This document shows, in pieces, positions 47,531-56,570 of a stretch of DNA of 64,000 bases. This DNA comes from Mantis religiosa (Eukaryota > Arthropoda > Insecta > Mantodea > Mantidae). The notes below the pieces were generated by a model. The model saw only the letters and a program-made list of their open reading frames with translations. It ran no database searches and was not told where the DNA came from. The DNA lies in contig CM060955.1 in NCBI GenBank assembly GCA_030765055.1, positions 98,798,037 to 98,862,036 on the forward strand. Direction: 5' to 3'. Every line of letters starts with the position of its first letter. Position 1 is the stretch's first letter. The position numbers were made by a program, and so were the translations under genes.

Positions 47531-47930
47531 CTGACGGACGCAGACTTGGGGCCACTCTTGAGAGAAGTGGAGGCGGGGACAAGAACAGCCTGGGAGGACA
47601 TCCCACCAAGGAGCGCCACATATAAGTCGTACTGGGCCCAATGGGACTCACTGAAGACGAGAGGGCGTGCTGTTCCGGGTATGGGAATCGCCTGATGGGA
47701 AGACGCAGAGAGAACAGTTGATACTTCCCCGAAGCAAGGTCCCGGACGTCTTGGAGGAAGTGCATGCCGGTACTTCAGGAGGACACCTGGGAGCAAACCG
47801 AACGATCGACAAACTCTGACACTGATACTACTGGCTGAAATCCAAGCAGACACTGAGACTTGGTACCGTCAATGTCATGTGTGCGCGGTGAGTCGCGGCC
47901 CCCAGACTATGAGCCCCCAGCCGGGGTCAC
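47531..47930 (+). pseudogene. Gypsy linker and integrase zinc-binding region
   Basis: The text runs LTDADLGPLLREVEAGT, then VPDVLEEVHAGTSGGHLGAN, in which the HHCC zinc-binding histidines are partly preserved (HAGTSGGH), and then a Cys-containing segment near 47880. Frameshifts and a stop near 47820 break it. Confidence 0.65.
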
Positions 47931-48818
47931 ATGCAGCAGTACAACGTCGGAGCGTCATTCGAAAGGATCGCTGTCGACATAGCTGGACCATTCCCAGTGT
48001 GTGACCGTGGCAACAAGTACCTGATGGTGGTTGTGGACTACTTCACCAAGTGGCCGGAGGTGTGTGCCATCCCAAATCAGGAGGCAAAGTCAATCACAGA
48101 CTGCCTTGTGGAGAAAGTGTTCTGCCGATTTGGGGGGCCGCTAGAGCTCCACAGAGACCAGGGCACCAATTTTGAGTCCAACCTGATGAAGGAGGTACAA
48201 GAAAGGCTTGGGGTGATCAAGACCCGTACAACACCCCTACATCCCCAGTCAGATGGCATGGTGGAGAGATACATCAAGACCTTAGAAGAACACCTGAGGA
48301 AGGTCGTGGCCAGCCATCAGCGAGACTGGGACGTCAAGGTGCCACTTTTCTTGCTGGCCTACTGCTCGTCTACACACGACATCACTGGGATGACACCAGC
48401 CAGCGTAATGTTTGGCCGAGAGTTATGCCTCCCTTGTGATCTGGCTTTTGGAAGCCCCCTGGACGCAAAACAGCCAGCAACCGAATATGTGGAGAACCTG
48501 GTGGACCATCTCCACGACATGCATGAGATGGCTCGTCAAAACATCCAGAAGGCGAGTGACCGCATGAAGACCCGATACGACAGGCAAGCCAACAACCAAG
48601 GATTCCAGCTTGGTCACCTACTCTGGTTGTACCACCCTACCCGGACCAAGGGACGATGCCCGAAGCTCCAGCAACCATGGCAAGGACTGTACCAGGTGGT
48701 GAAGAGGATTAATGATGTGGTCTACCACATCCAGAAGGTGCCCCGAGTGAAGATGTTGGTGGTACATCTGGATCGTCTGGCCCGTTACGATGGAGCTGTT
48801 GGGGACCACCAACCTTGA
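47931..48818 (+). CDS. Ty3/gypsy integrase, intact core
   Basis: Open frame of 295 codons. The DDE core is complete: VDIAGPF (Asp16), HRDQGTNF (Asp76) and DGMVERYIKTL (Glu112), with the D-35-E spacing between the last two. The C-terminus reads FQLGHLLWLYHPTR then VHLDRLARYDG, the chromodomain-less gypsy type. The upstream zinc region is broken, so the element is not autonomous. It ends 11 bases before the LTR, preceded by a purine-rich tract (TTGAGGAGGGAGCAA, 48815-48829). High GC content marks it as different from the host DNA. Confidence 0.88.
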   Translation: MQQYNVGASFERIAVDIAGPFPVCDRGNKYLMVVVDYFTKWPEVCAIPNQEAKSITDCLVEKVFCRFGGPLELHRDQGTNFESNLMKEVQERLGVIKTRTTPLHPQSDGMVERYIKTLEEHLRKVVASHQRDWDVKVPLFLLAYCSSTHDITGMTPASVMFGRELCLPCDLAFGSPLDAKQPATEYVENLVDHLHDMHEMARQNIQKASDRMKTRYDRQANNQGFQLGHLLWLYHPTRTKGRCPKLQQPWQGLYQVVKRINDVVYHIQKVPRVKMLVVHLDRLARYDGAVGDHQP

Positions 48819-48829
48819 GGAGGGAGCAA

Positions 48830-49165
48830 TGTCGCCAGGCCATTGTTGATCGAGGCGGCAAGGCATTCAAAGGGATGCGCAGTCAGTGTGTAGATAAAAG
48901 CTCGCTCAAACGGTGGGGGGGGGGGGTAAGGAAACGGATTTCTCGAGAGTTTGAGAAATTTCTGGAGTGTTAGTAATCTATAAAAAGGCAGCGCACCAGC
49001 CAAAGAGAGTCAGTCGGTAATTGAACGCGTGCGGGTAAACAGCTGTGTTTGTTGACCTTGTATGTTGTATCGTGTATGTGAATGAAGCGTATTTCTATGG
49101 AAATAAAGTGCAATTTTTTGTGTTTGTAACCTGGACTTTTGATTTCACGAACCTACAATGACACA
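48830..49165 (+). mobile_element. Ty3/gypsy 3' LTR
   Basis: Begins TGTCGCCAGGCCATTG after the polypurine tract and ends TACAATGACACA. The ends match the solo LTR at 53071-53480. The promoter has GAAATTTCTGGAG (48955-48967), a heat-shock-element-like GAA-nn-TTC-nn-GA array, 11 bases upstream of TATAAAAA (48979-48986). A polyadenylation signal AATAAAG lies near 49102. A G-run occurs at 48914-48926. No target duplication can be paired, because the 5' LTR is broken. Confidence 0.82.
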
Positions 49166-49866
49166 CGCAGACACAGACAGAGAGAGAGTGTGAGAGTGAG
49201 AGAGAGAGTGTGAGAGAGAGAGCGTGAGAGTGAAGGAGAGTGTGAGAGTGAGAGAGAGAGTGTGAGAGTGAGAGAGAGAGTGTGAGAGTGAGAGAGAGAG
49301 TGTGAGAGTGAGAGAGAGTGTGTGAGAGTGAGAGAGAGTGTGTGAGAGTGAGAGAGAGTGTGAGAGTGAGAGAGAGTGTGAGAGTGAGAGAGAGTGTGAG
49401 AGTGAGAGAGAGTGTGTGAGAGTGAGAGAGAGTGTGAGAGAGAGTGTGAGAGTGAGAGAGAGTGTGAGAGTGAGAGAGAGAGTGTGAGAGTGAGAGAGAG
49501 TGTGAGAGTGAGAGAGAGTGTGAGAGTGAGAGAGAGTGTGAGAGTGACAGAGAGTGTGAGTGTGAGAAAGAGAGTGAGAGAGAGTGTGAGAGAGTGTGAG
49601 AGTGAGAGAGAGTGTGAGAGTGAGAGAGAGTGTGAGAGTGAGAGAGTGTGAGAGTGAGAGAGTGTGTGAGTGAGAGAGAGTGTGTGAGAGTGAGAGAGAG
49701 TGTGAGAGTGAGAGAGGGTGTGAGAGAGAGAGTGTGAGAGTGAGAGAGAGTTTGTGAGAGTGAGAGAGAGTTTGTGAGAGTGTGAGAGAGTGTGAGAGTG
49801 AGAGAGAGTGTGAGAGTGAGAGAGTGTGAGAGTGAGAGAGAGTGAGAGAGAATGAGAGAGAGAGAG
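49166..49866. repeat. GAGA-type array 1 (GAGAGTGTGAGAGT)n
   Basis: About 700 bases of imperfect (GAGAGA/GTGTGAGAGT) units starting at the very end of the gypsy LTR. Ser/Leu/His-rich or Arg/Glu-rich reading frames are artefacts of the array. The plus strand is almost pure purine apart from T, so it may form unusual structures. Confidence 0.97.
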
Positions 49867-49957
49867 CCTGCCTTGGTAGCATGGTGGTAGCGTGTCTGCC
49901 TCACGTTCAAGAGGTCCTGAGTTCATATCTCAGTCAGGGTAAGTTACCTGAATAAGG
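49867..49957 (+). mobile_element. SINE family F head within the GAGA array
   Basis: CCTGCCTTGGTAGCATGGTGG (A box) to GTTACCTGAATAAGG, identical over about 90 bases to the start of 50501-50748 apart from one change (CCTGAG versus CCCGAG near 49917/50551). It stops short and runs directly into array 2, so it is the end of a duplicated segment rather than an independent insertion. Confidence 0.85.
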
Positions 49958-50500
49958 TAACTTGAGAGAGTGTGAGAGTGAGAGAGAGAATGTGAGAGTG
50001 AGAGAGAGAGTGTGAGAGTGAGAGAGAGAGTGTGAGAGTGAGAGAGAGAGTGTGAGAGTGAGAGAGAGTGTGTGAGAGTGAGAGAGAGTGTGAGAGTGAG
50101 AGAGAGTGTGAGAGTGAGAGAGAGTGAGAGAGAGTGTGAGAGTGAGAGAGAGTGTGTGAGAGTGAGAGAGTGTGAGAGAGAGTGTGAGAGTGAGAGAGAG
50201 TGTGAGAGTGAGAGAGAGTGTGAGAGTGAGAGAGAGTGTGAGAGTGAGAGAGAGTGTGAGAGTGAGAGTGTGAGAGTGAGAGAGAGAGTTGTGAGAGTGA
50301 GAGAGAGTGTGTGAGAGTGAGAGAGAGTGTGTGAGAGTGAGAGAGTGAGAGAGAGTGTGTGAGAGTGTGAGAGAGTGTGAGAGTGTGAGAGAGTATGAGA
50401 GTGAGAGAGAGTGTGAGAGTGAGAGAGAGTGTGAGAGTGAGAGAGAGTGTGAGAGTGAGAGAGAGTGAGAGAGAGAGCGAGAGAGAGGAGAGAGAGAGAG
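49958..50500. repeat. GAGA-type array 2
   Basis: About 540 bases of the same imperfect unit as array 1, between two SINE F heads. It contains single variants (GAGAGTTGTGAG, GAGTATGAG) useful for comparing the two arrays. Confidence 0.97.
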
Positions 50501-50748
50501 CCTGCCTTGGTAGCATGGTGGTAGCGTGTCTGCCTCACGTTCAAGAGGTCCCGAGTTCATATCTCAGTCAGGGTAAGTTACCTGAATAAGGTTTTTTCCA
50601 GGGTTTCCCTTATCCTGAAAGACGAATGTCGGGTAACTCTAAGCTTCATGGATCCCGGACTCATTTGAGCATCATCTCACCGATTTCATTAATCGTCAAT
50701 ATGACTTAATGTTGGAGGATGTAAGTTAAAAAAAAACAAAAAAAAAAC
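50501..50748 (+). mobile_element. SINE family F, full-length body
   Basis: Same head as at 49867, followed by the full body (TTTTTTCCAGGGTTTCCC, GACGAATGTCGGGTAACTC) and an A-rich tail at 50728-50747. The tail borders a CA-rich tract. Target duplications are hidden by repeats on both sides. Confidence 0.88.
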
Positions 50749-50826
50749 ACATACACACACACTCACACCCACACACCCACACATGCACACGCACATGCAC
50801 ACACCCACACGCACATGCACACACGA
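50749..50826. repeat. (CA)-rich tract
   Basis: Imperfect CACACA and CACGCACATG units at the end of the SINE F tail. Confidence 0.9.
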
Positions 50827-51109
50827 TGCAGGACGTCGGGTGAAAATTATGTAGGGGTAAGAAAGGAGGTAGCATGTTGCTCCTCAACAACTGAAGCTTT
50901 GACGCAAGCTCAAATAGCTAAAACCACTTTGCATTTGTGAAGTATTTGAAACTGGTTGAATGTGTCAAGCACAATACCAATCATAATATAATTCTACTAT
51001 TAACTATAAATTTATATTTATCTGCCAGTGGAAAACATTGCAATTATTATATTTTGTAAATATGTATAATGTTATAAATTGTTATTTGTATCATAATATC
51101 AAATTATAG
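50827..51109. other. Intronic, nothing recognised
   Basis: AT-rich, no motif noticed. Confidence 0.45.
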
Positions 51110-51325
51110 GCCCCAAATGGTAAAATAAAACTCCACATGGCAGATAACCGTACATGCTCATGCAACACAGGACACCAAACAGTACATCATATACTATATG
51201 AATGCCCAGAAGTACTACAACAAAGAAACAAATTAAGAAAAGAAATTAGGAAAAAAGGAGGAAGCTGGCCAGCGACTGCACAACAGCTTGTATCCAAATA
51301 TCGGAGAGACTTCCAACAATTCTGA
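51110..51325 (+). pseudogene. LINE ORF2 C-terminal tail
   Basis: Frame 51137-51325 reads CSCNTGHQTVHHILYECPEV then NKLRKEIRKKGGSWPATAQQ. This is the Cys/His C-terminal tail of a LINE ORF2, ending at a natural-looking stop. It is 5'-truncated. It is of a different family from 35964-36190 and 53740-54035. Confidence 0.65.
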
Positions 51326-52048
51326 AACTCAATAGAACTATGAAGTGAAGTGCATTGTAGTGTAAAAGCTGAGAGTTTAAGTCGTGACAGTGAGTGTGAT
51401 ATCAATAGTGATTACAAGGATGATAATAGGAACTATAAGGAAATAAAATATGACCATAACAAGAAATAACTTTAATACCAAAGAATGCATAGAATGCATG
51501 CACATACGCGCGGGCGCGCCCGCTCTCTTTAAATGCTTTATTTCTTTATTTAGGTGTAGTGCCTTATAGAGTTAAATTCAGTTATTTATCCAAACAAAAA
51601 ATATCAGTAAAATGTTTATTATAGTTGTTCATGTACAGAAGAAGAATTTAGCAACAGTGCAAAATTTCTTACTTGTTCCAACTTGATTATGAATAATGTC
51701 ATTAATAAATTATCAGGAATATAAAAATATTAAGGTAGGAATCCCAGTATCTCTTTACTTGCATAAGGGAATAAACTAATATAAAAGGTTTTATTTCTGA
51801 GAAGAGCTACATTTACCCATTCAATGGTCCTTCTTATTCAGTATTCTGCTGGTTACAAGTTTTCTTAAGAATGTGTTTAAAGAGTTACTTGTTTTGTATA
51901 CTTATTAATCTGATTTATGTGTGTTTCTGGCTGTTAGGGTTAATTAATGTAACTATGGGAAATTTCCTTTTCAATATGAAAGTAGGTCAGCACTTAATGA
52001 AATCAATCCCTATTGAATGTGAAATATAAAGTTTATTTTCTTTTGCAG
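51326..52048. other. End of intron 3, nothing recognised
   Basis: AT-rich sequence up to a TTCTTTTGCAG acceptor. I looked for another Ig-domain exon between 33959 and 52048 and saw none. Confidence 0.45.
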
Positions 52049-52185
52049 AACACACCTATCATGTTTACAAACCTTTATGGTACTCTCCTGCCATGGTTGG
52101 TGACACTCTTCAAATAGAATGTACAGCATGTGCAAAGCCTTTTGTAAAATTCACCACAAAGCTCAGAGTGCCAAAAGATGTGCAG
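52049..52185 (+). CDS. Pvr-like receptor, exon 4 (first half of second Ig domain)
   Basis: Encodes residues 173-218. The acceptor is TTTTGCAG, phase 1 as required by exon 3 (G|AA gives Glu173). Ig signature: MVGDTLQIEC (Cys197), with an extra Cys200 (TACAKP) close by. The Trp usual in the C strand is not obvious. It ends in phase 0 at CAG|GTCTGA, a weaker donor. Spacing and sequence resemble the third Ig domain of VEGF-type receptors more than the second. Confidence 0.8.
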
Positions 52186-52347
52186 GTCTGAAATGTATTT
52201 CATTATAATTACAAAGTAGCTTTCTGCTTTTATAACAAAGCTAATTAATCATTTAACTTTATAACTATTTGCTTTCTCACTCCTGTTCAAGGTCTGAAAT
52301 TGTCTCAAATGTGAATTTGGTTTTTCATTTGTTTATTTCTATTTCAG

Positions 52348-52531
52348 GGTGTGAAGAAATCAAAACAACACTCATGCAAGACATCTGGCTATGTATGTGA
52401 TACAATTACTTTCACAGTTCAAAATGTTACACTTAAAGATGCTGGAAATTACTCTTGCGTTGCTATTGACCAGCTCGGTAACTGGAATGGCATTTCTGAA
52501 ATCGTAAATATACATGATCTAACAAAAAGAG
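52348..52531 (+). CDS. Pvr-like receptor, exon 5 (second half of second Ig domain)
   Basis: Encodes residues 219-279 plus the first base of codon 280. ITFTVQNVTLKDAGNYSC (Cys255) is the classic E-F strand motif closing the fold begun at Cys197. Two further cysteines (228, 235) suggest an extra disulfide. It has N-glycosylation sequons NVT and NYS. The exon ends LTKR(G/D) at a phase-1 donor GAG|GTAGAT. Frame text beyond 52531 belongs to a LINE inserted near the exon. Confidence 0.85.
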
Positions 52532-52559
52532 GTAGATCTGTACAACTTCCAAATATATC

Positions 52560-53066
52560 AATAGATAATGAGATAGTTCGATATGTTATAGAAATTGGTT
52601 TTGTTGGAATCACAATTGATAATTATTTGAGTTGGAAACATCACATACATAATGTCATAATTAAACTGAATAGAGCACATTTTATGTTCTTAAAGTTGAG
52701 AGATATTTGCAACCTGCATACTTTGAAACTAATATATAAGCCATATGTAGAAAATATAATATATGGAATAGCAGTTTAGGGATCTTCCAGTGGATTAAGT
52801 GAAGTTTTGTTATTCAGAAAAAGATTATTAGAACTATGTTGAGATTAAATTATATAACTCATTGTAAACCTAATTTTAAAGAGCTTAAATTTCTGTCTTG
52901 GTCTTTATATTTTAGAAACTGTTCATTACATTCATAGGCATATTGATAAGTTCTGTATCAACAAGGATATACATAATCATTTCACCAGAAATCAAAATCA
53001 TATTCATTTCAATATGGTTAGAACAGCTAAAAATTTGAATTCAGTATATCATAAAGGTTTAACTAT
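52560..53066 (+). pseudogene. LINE reverse transcriptase C-terminal region
   Basis: Reads VGITIDNYLSWKHHIHNVI, YKPYVENIIYGIAV, then in broken frames a region ending in RTAKNLNSVYHKGL. This is the RT thumb and tail of a Jockey-like LINE on the plus strand. It starts within about 30 bases of the exon-5 donor, so the insertion came very close to a splice site. It is interrupted by a solo LTR at 53071. Confidence 0.7.
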
Positions 53067-53070
53067 GTAT

Positions 53071-53480
53071 TGTGACTTTGTGGGCTCGTAGAATTAAAAG
53101 TCCAATTTGCTGAAATTCAAAATGTTCTTTATTTGCGTAGAGATACACTCTGTTCAATCCTTACGTAACAGAATTACGTCACATACACACAGTCTACCAA
53201 GGTCGATGACAATAACAAAGTGTTCTTATTACATCAGCTCTCATTACAACAACACTCTACAGCTGTTTACTGCTTACGACTCGATTTTTGGTGAGTCGTC
53301 GCCTTCTTAAATACCTCATTGATAAATTTGAGATATTTCTGGAACAAATAAGCCGAATAGTCTATCACCTTCCAGAAGCGTAATTTAATCTATGCCGGCA
53401 AGTCTTTTATCTCAGCCATCTTTATTTGCCGGCTCTTTGTGTACACTAGCTGCGCTATCGTAGATAATGGCTTCGCGACA
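53071..53480 (-). mobile_element. Solo LTR of the gypsy family, minus, 4-bp TSD
   Basis: Flanked by GTAT (53067-53070, 53481-53484). On its own strand it starts TGTCGCGAAGCC and ends ACAAAGTCACA, matching the LTR at 48830-49165 at both ends. It has a TATA-like ATTTAAG (plus 53305-53313) and, upstream on its own strand, TTC-CA-GAA-AT-ATC (plus 53332-53344), a heat-shock-element-like array. No internal sequence remains, so it arose by LTR-LTR recombination. Confidence 0.9.
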
Positions 53481-53484
53481 GTAT

Positions 53485-53739
53485 AATTCTGTTACTGATA
53501 AGTTACAGATACATGATTCTGTGATATTTAAGGGGTGAGTGGGTGGGCGGGCGGACAGGCAGACGGATGGGTGGATGGAATCAATCACTCAATCTTATAA
53601 ATAAATATATGGATTAGCAGATGAATTAATCTTATTTGTGCAAAGCAATTTTTTAATATGAGGTAATTGTTTTCTGGAACCAAAGTTATTATGCATTTCT
53701 TGAAAATCTTGCTTAATTTATGATGTACACCTACATGGC
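53485..53739. other. Intronic, G-rich tetranucleotide patch
   Basis: A (GGGTGGGCGGGCGGAC)-type patch occurs near 53530-53578. Otherwise AT-rich. Confidence 0.5.
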
Positions 53740-54240
53740 CAACTTCCTGCAGGGATAACCGGCGGGCCGAGGTGATACTCACCCGGCTGAGAATTGGGCA
53801 CACACGAGCCACTCATGGCCATCTATTAAGAGGGGAACCGGCCCCTGTGTGTGCTCCGTGTTCAGTACGCCTCACTGTGAGGCACATATTAATCGATTGC
53901 CCTCAGTACGCCAGCGTTCGCCAGTCGTTGAGCTTGGGAGCTAACTTGCCCTGTGTTTTAGGTGACGACCCAGTGGCCGTGGATAAGGCACTGCGGTTTG
54001 TTTTAGAAATAGGTTTTAATAAACAATTCTAACTTGTATTTTATATTTATTAATTTTAGAGATTTTAAATTATTAGTTTTTAGATGGTTTTATGTGCTTT
54101 TAATGGTTGAGTGTTTTATTTTATTTTACGTTTTTAGCTAAATTTGTGTAGGTTTTAGGTTTTATTATTGACTTTGGGCCCAAATGACCTTGCTGTCGAC
54201 GGGCCCTAAAACCCCACATACTCACTCACCCCCCTACATG
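53740..54240 (+). pseudogene. LINE ORF2 C-terminus and 3' UTR
   Basis: The frame to 54032 reads AEVILTRLRIGHTRATHGHL then GEPAPVCAPCSVRLTVRHIL and IDCPQYA. This is the 'RLRIGHT' plus Cys/His tail of Jockey/R1-like LINEs. The coding end is intact and GC-rich, followed by an AT-rich UTR to the C-rich end at about 54240. It is related to the split LINE at 19551-21920, but it is a different family. Confidence 0.78.
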
Positions 54241-54285
54241 GTGTGCGAATTTGCTGTATTCTTATAGTCTTTTTATGGTTCAGTT

Positions 54286-54425
54286 CTGTGGTGTGTGTGT
54301 GTGCGTGCGTGTGTAGGTAGGTGGGTGTGTGCATGTGTGGGTGGGTGTGTGTGTGTGTGTGTGGGTGGGTGCATGTAGGTGCGCGCGTGTATGCGTGTGT
54401 GCATGGGTGCGTACGTGTGTGTAAT
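54286..54425. repeat. (GT)n-rich imperfect microsatellite
   Basis: GT, GTGC and GGTGGGTG units over about 140 bases. The Cys/Val-rich and Thr/His-rich frames through it are artefacts. Confidence 0.93.
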
Positions 54426-54584
54426 GCTCAGAATTTGATAATAAAATCATCTGTGGTGTGTGATATTTGTTTCTTTTGCACTTGGCTATCATTCTATTTA
54501 TTGAATCTTTGTTGTAATCACTATAAGCTACAGCTTAGAGGATGTTTTTGTATTATTCTCTTTTTTTTAAGCCTCATAGGGATA

Positions 54585-54995
54585 TTTACTATTGAAAACT
54601 ATGTTTTCATAAGCTTTGGGAATGAAACTATTGCTTTATATGAAGTTGTCCATGTCGGCTGATTATCTTTAGATGCCGAAAATTAGGTGTTGGACTCCTT
54701 GAACAATTTTTAAGTCATGGAAAGGTAAATAATAGCCTTCCTCTTCAATTTCTGTTGTGAACCGTATAGACGGATGTTGTAGGCTCAATAGTCTCAAGAA
54801 ATCTTGTAAAAGCATTTTTGGTACAATGGCAAATATATCATCTACATAATAGTACCATACCTTGAAGGTGTATCAAAAACTATTATGACTTGCAATTCTA
54901 TTTTGCTCATGAATATGTGAGGCAAGGGAGAGGGGGAGGGTGGGTAACCCATACTTAATCCAAAAGTTTGTTGAAAAAAATGTGTCATTTTGTCC
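54585..54995 (-). pseudogene. Penelope-like element reverse transcriptase fragment
   Basis: The minus strand in broken frames gives FQQTFGLSMGYPPSP, then YYYVDDIFAIVPKML (YVDD box), then FTTEIEEEGYYLPFHDLKI. The order and wording match the intact copy at 60014-61199. Frameshifts and stops break it, and the GIY-YIG end is missing. It is an independent, older Penelope-like copy in intron 5. Confidence 0.78.
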
Positions 54996-56566
54996 ACTCC
55001 CCCTCAAAGCATTCCAAATGGGATTGTCACCATTACGTCCATTACACAGGAAAAACACCAGAAAATGACGTCATCCCTGATGAGTGGAATCATCATAGCA
55101 TTGGTCCTGGCAGTACTGTAGCACACATGGCAGCAAAACCAGAAGAAACCCCGGGTCGTGGTAACAGTACGTTTGTAGTGGAAGGAACACTGACAAGAGA
55201 GCTGCAACTCATCTAAACGGGTGACAGAGGCGATAGGACCACCGTGTTAGGGTTAAATAATCTTTTGGCCTATTCAAAATTGTTCATTCCAGACTTTCGG
55301 TGAGTATCAAAGCAAAATTACTATCTTAAACACACACAACGGGAGAAAGTGTAGGAGTAAATTTTAAATGTAAATATTGGTCAAATGGGAAATATATAGA
55401 AAAGGTGAATGTTTGGAACTTAAAGAAACATACGTAATTCACACACACACACGCATGCACGCACGCACACACAGACACAGACACACACAGATATATATTA
55501 GAAGAAAATTACAAGTTTATTAAACTACTTTCTGTTATTTAATGAATTCCCTGGTCAATTTTCCTGGGATAGAAGCCTTCCTCTGGGTAGCTCAAAACAT
55601 TACAAGAATTGTTGTTGAATGTAAAGAGACTTTGTTCTATGGACAGTTTGGTTAGTTTTATATATAGAGTCTTCTATTTCTTCATGTATGTTGGTTTGCT
55701 TGAGCTACTATTTTAAGTTTTTAGTGCTATGTCTGTAGGTACACTAGGAAATAAAGTTTTTATGTCAAAAGATGTTAAGAGGTTACCTTTGGAAAGTGTT
55801 AAATATTGAAATTCTTCTGATCGAATCCATGGAATTCCAGGAGCTCTCCCTTAGCTCACAAGTTTATATGTGCACCAATTATTATCATAATTATCAAGAA
55901 GAAATTAGAAAAATTAAATTTCTGTGAATTGTTATGAAACAAATCAAAAATCGAATTAGTGCATAGCTAAGCAGAACTAAAATTACTAAGTTACTTGATT
56001 ATTCACTAACACTTTTTACTAAGCATATCTATGGGAAAATTGAATATTAAAAAGAATTTGCCCAAATAATTAAAGCCACAGAGCTTAAAGGATGTGTTAT
56101 ATTCAAACAAATTAGTATCTAGTTTTATATATCATCTAGAATCTCTTCTTGCAAAAACTTCTCTACTACATGTTAACTGAAATCAATGACTGCATAAATA
56201 GTTTCATTATATATTTCTTTGTAGATGCAATAGAGTTACAAAAAGCAAGCTACAGTTTAAGTTAAAGTATGACTATATACTGGCTCTGAAATTCCCAGTA
56301 CTTTATATGACATAGTAAGAAATGCAAGAGAGTACTTAAAAAAGAAAAATCATGATGTATTGGAAAACACAATCAATAGCAATGAGTGTCTCATCAAGTC
56401 ACATCCTTAAAAGGTACTGAACTTAAATATCTAACAAGTTTGGTATTTATTTGACTTTTGTATTTCAGTTTTCCTGTATTTTCTCTTTCTCTGTCTGTCT
56501 CTCTGCATGGTGCGCACACATGTACATCACACACATATCATTACCTTTGTTTTTTGGATTAATTTA
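54996..56566. other. Intronic, nothing firmly recognised
   Basis: AT-rich. A CA-rich tract occurs at 55441-55492. Minus-strand text near 55560-55860 could be an old Penelope-like or LINE piece, but no motif is secure. Confidence 0.35.
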
Positions 56567-56570
56567 TTAA

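Noticed and set aside
49095..50560. Long Ser/Leu/His-rich minus frames and Arg/Glu-rich plus frames
   Set aside because: They are readings of the GAGA-type array. Several frames are open at once because the repeat lacks stop codons.
52535..52779. Extension of Ig exon 5 as a longer coding exon
   Set aside because: The downstream text is LINE reverse transcriptase, and a correct-phase donor at 52532 matches the next Ig exon.
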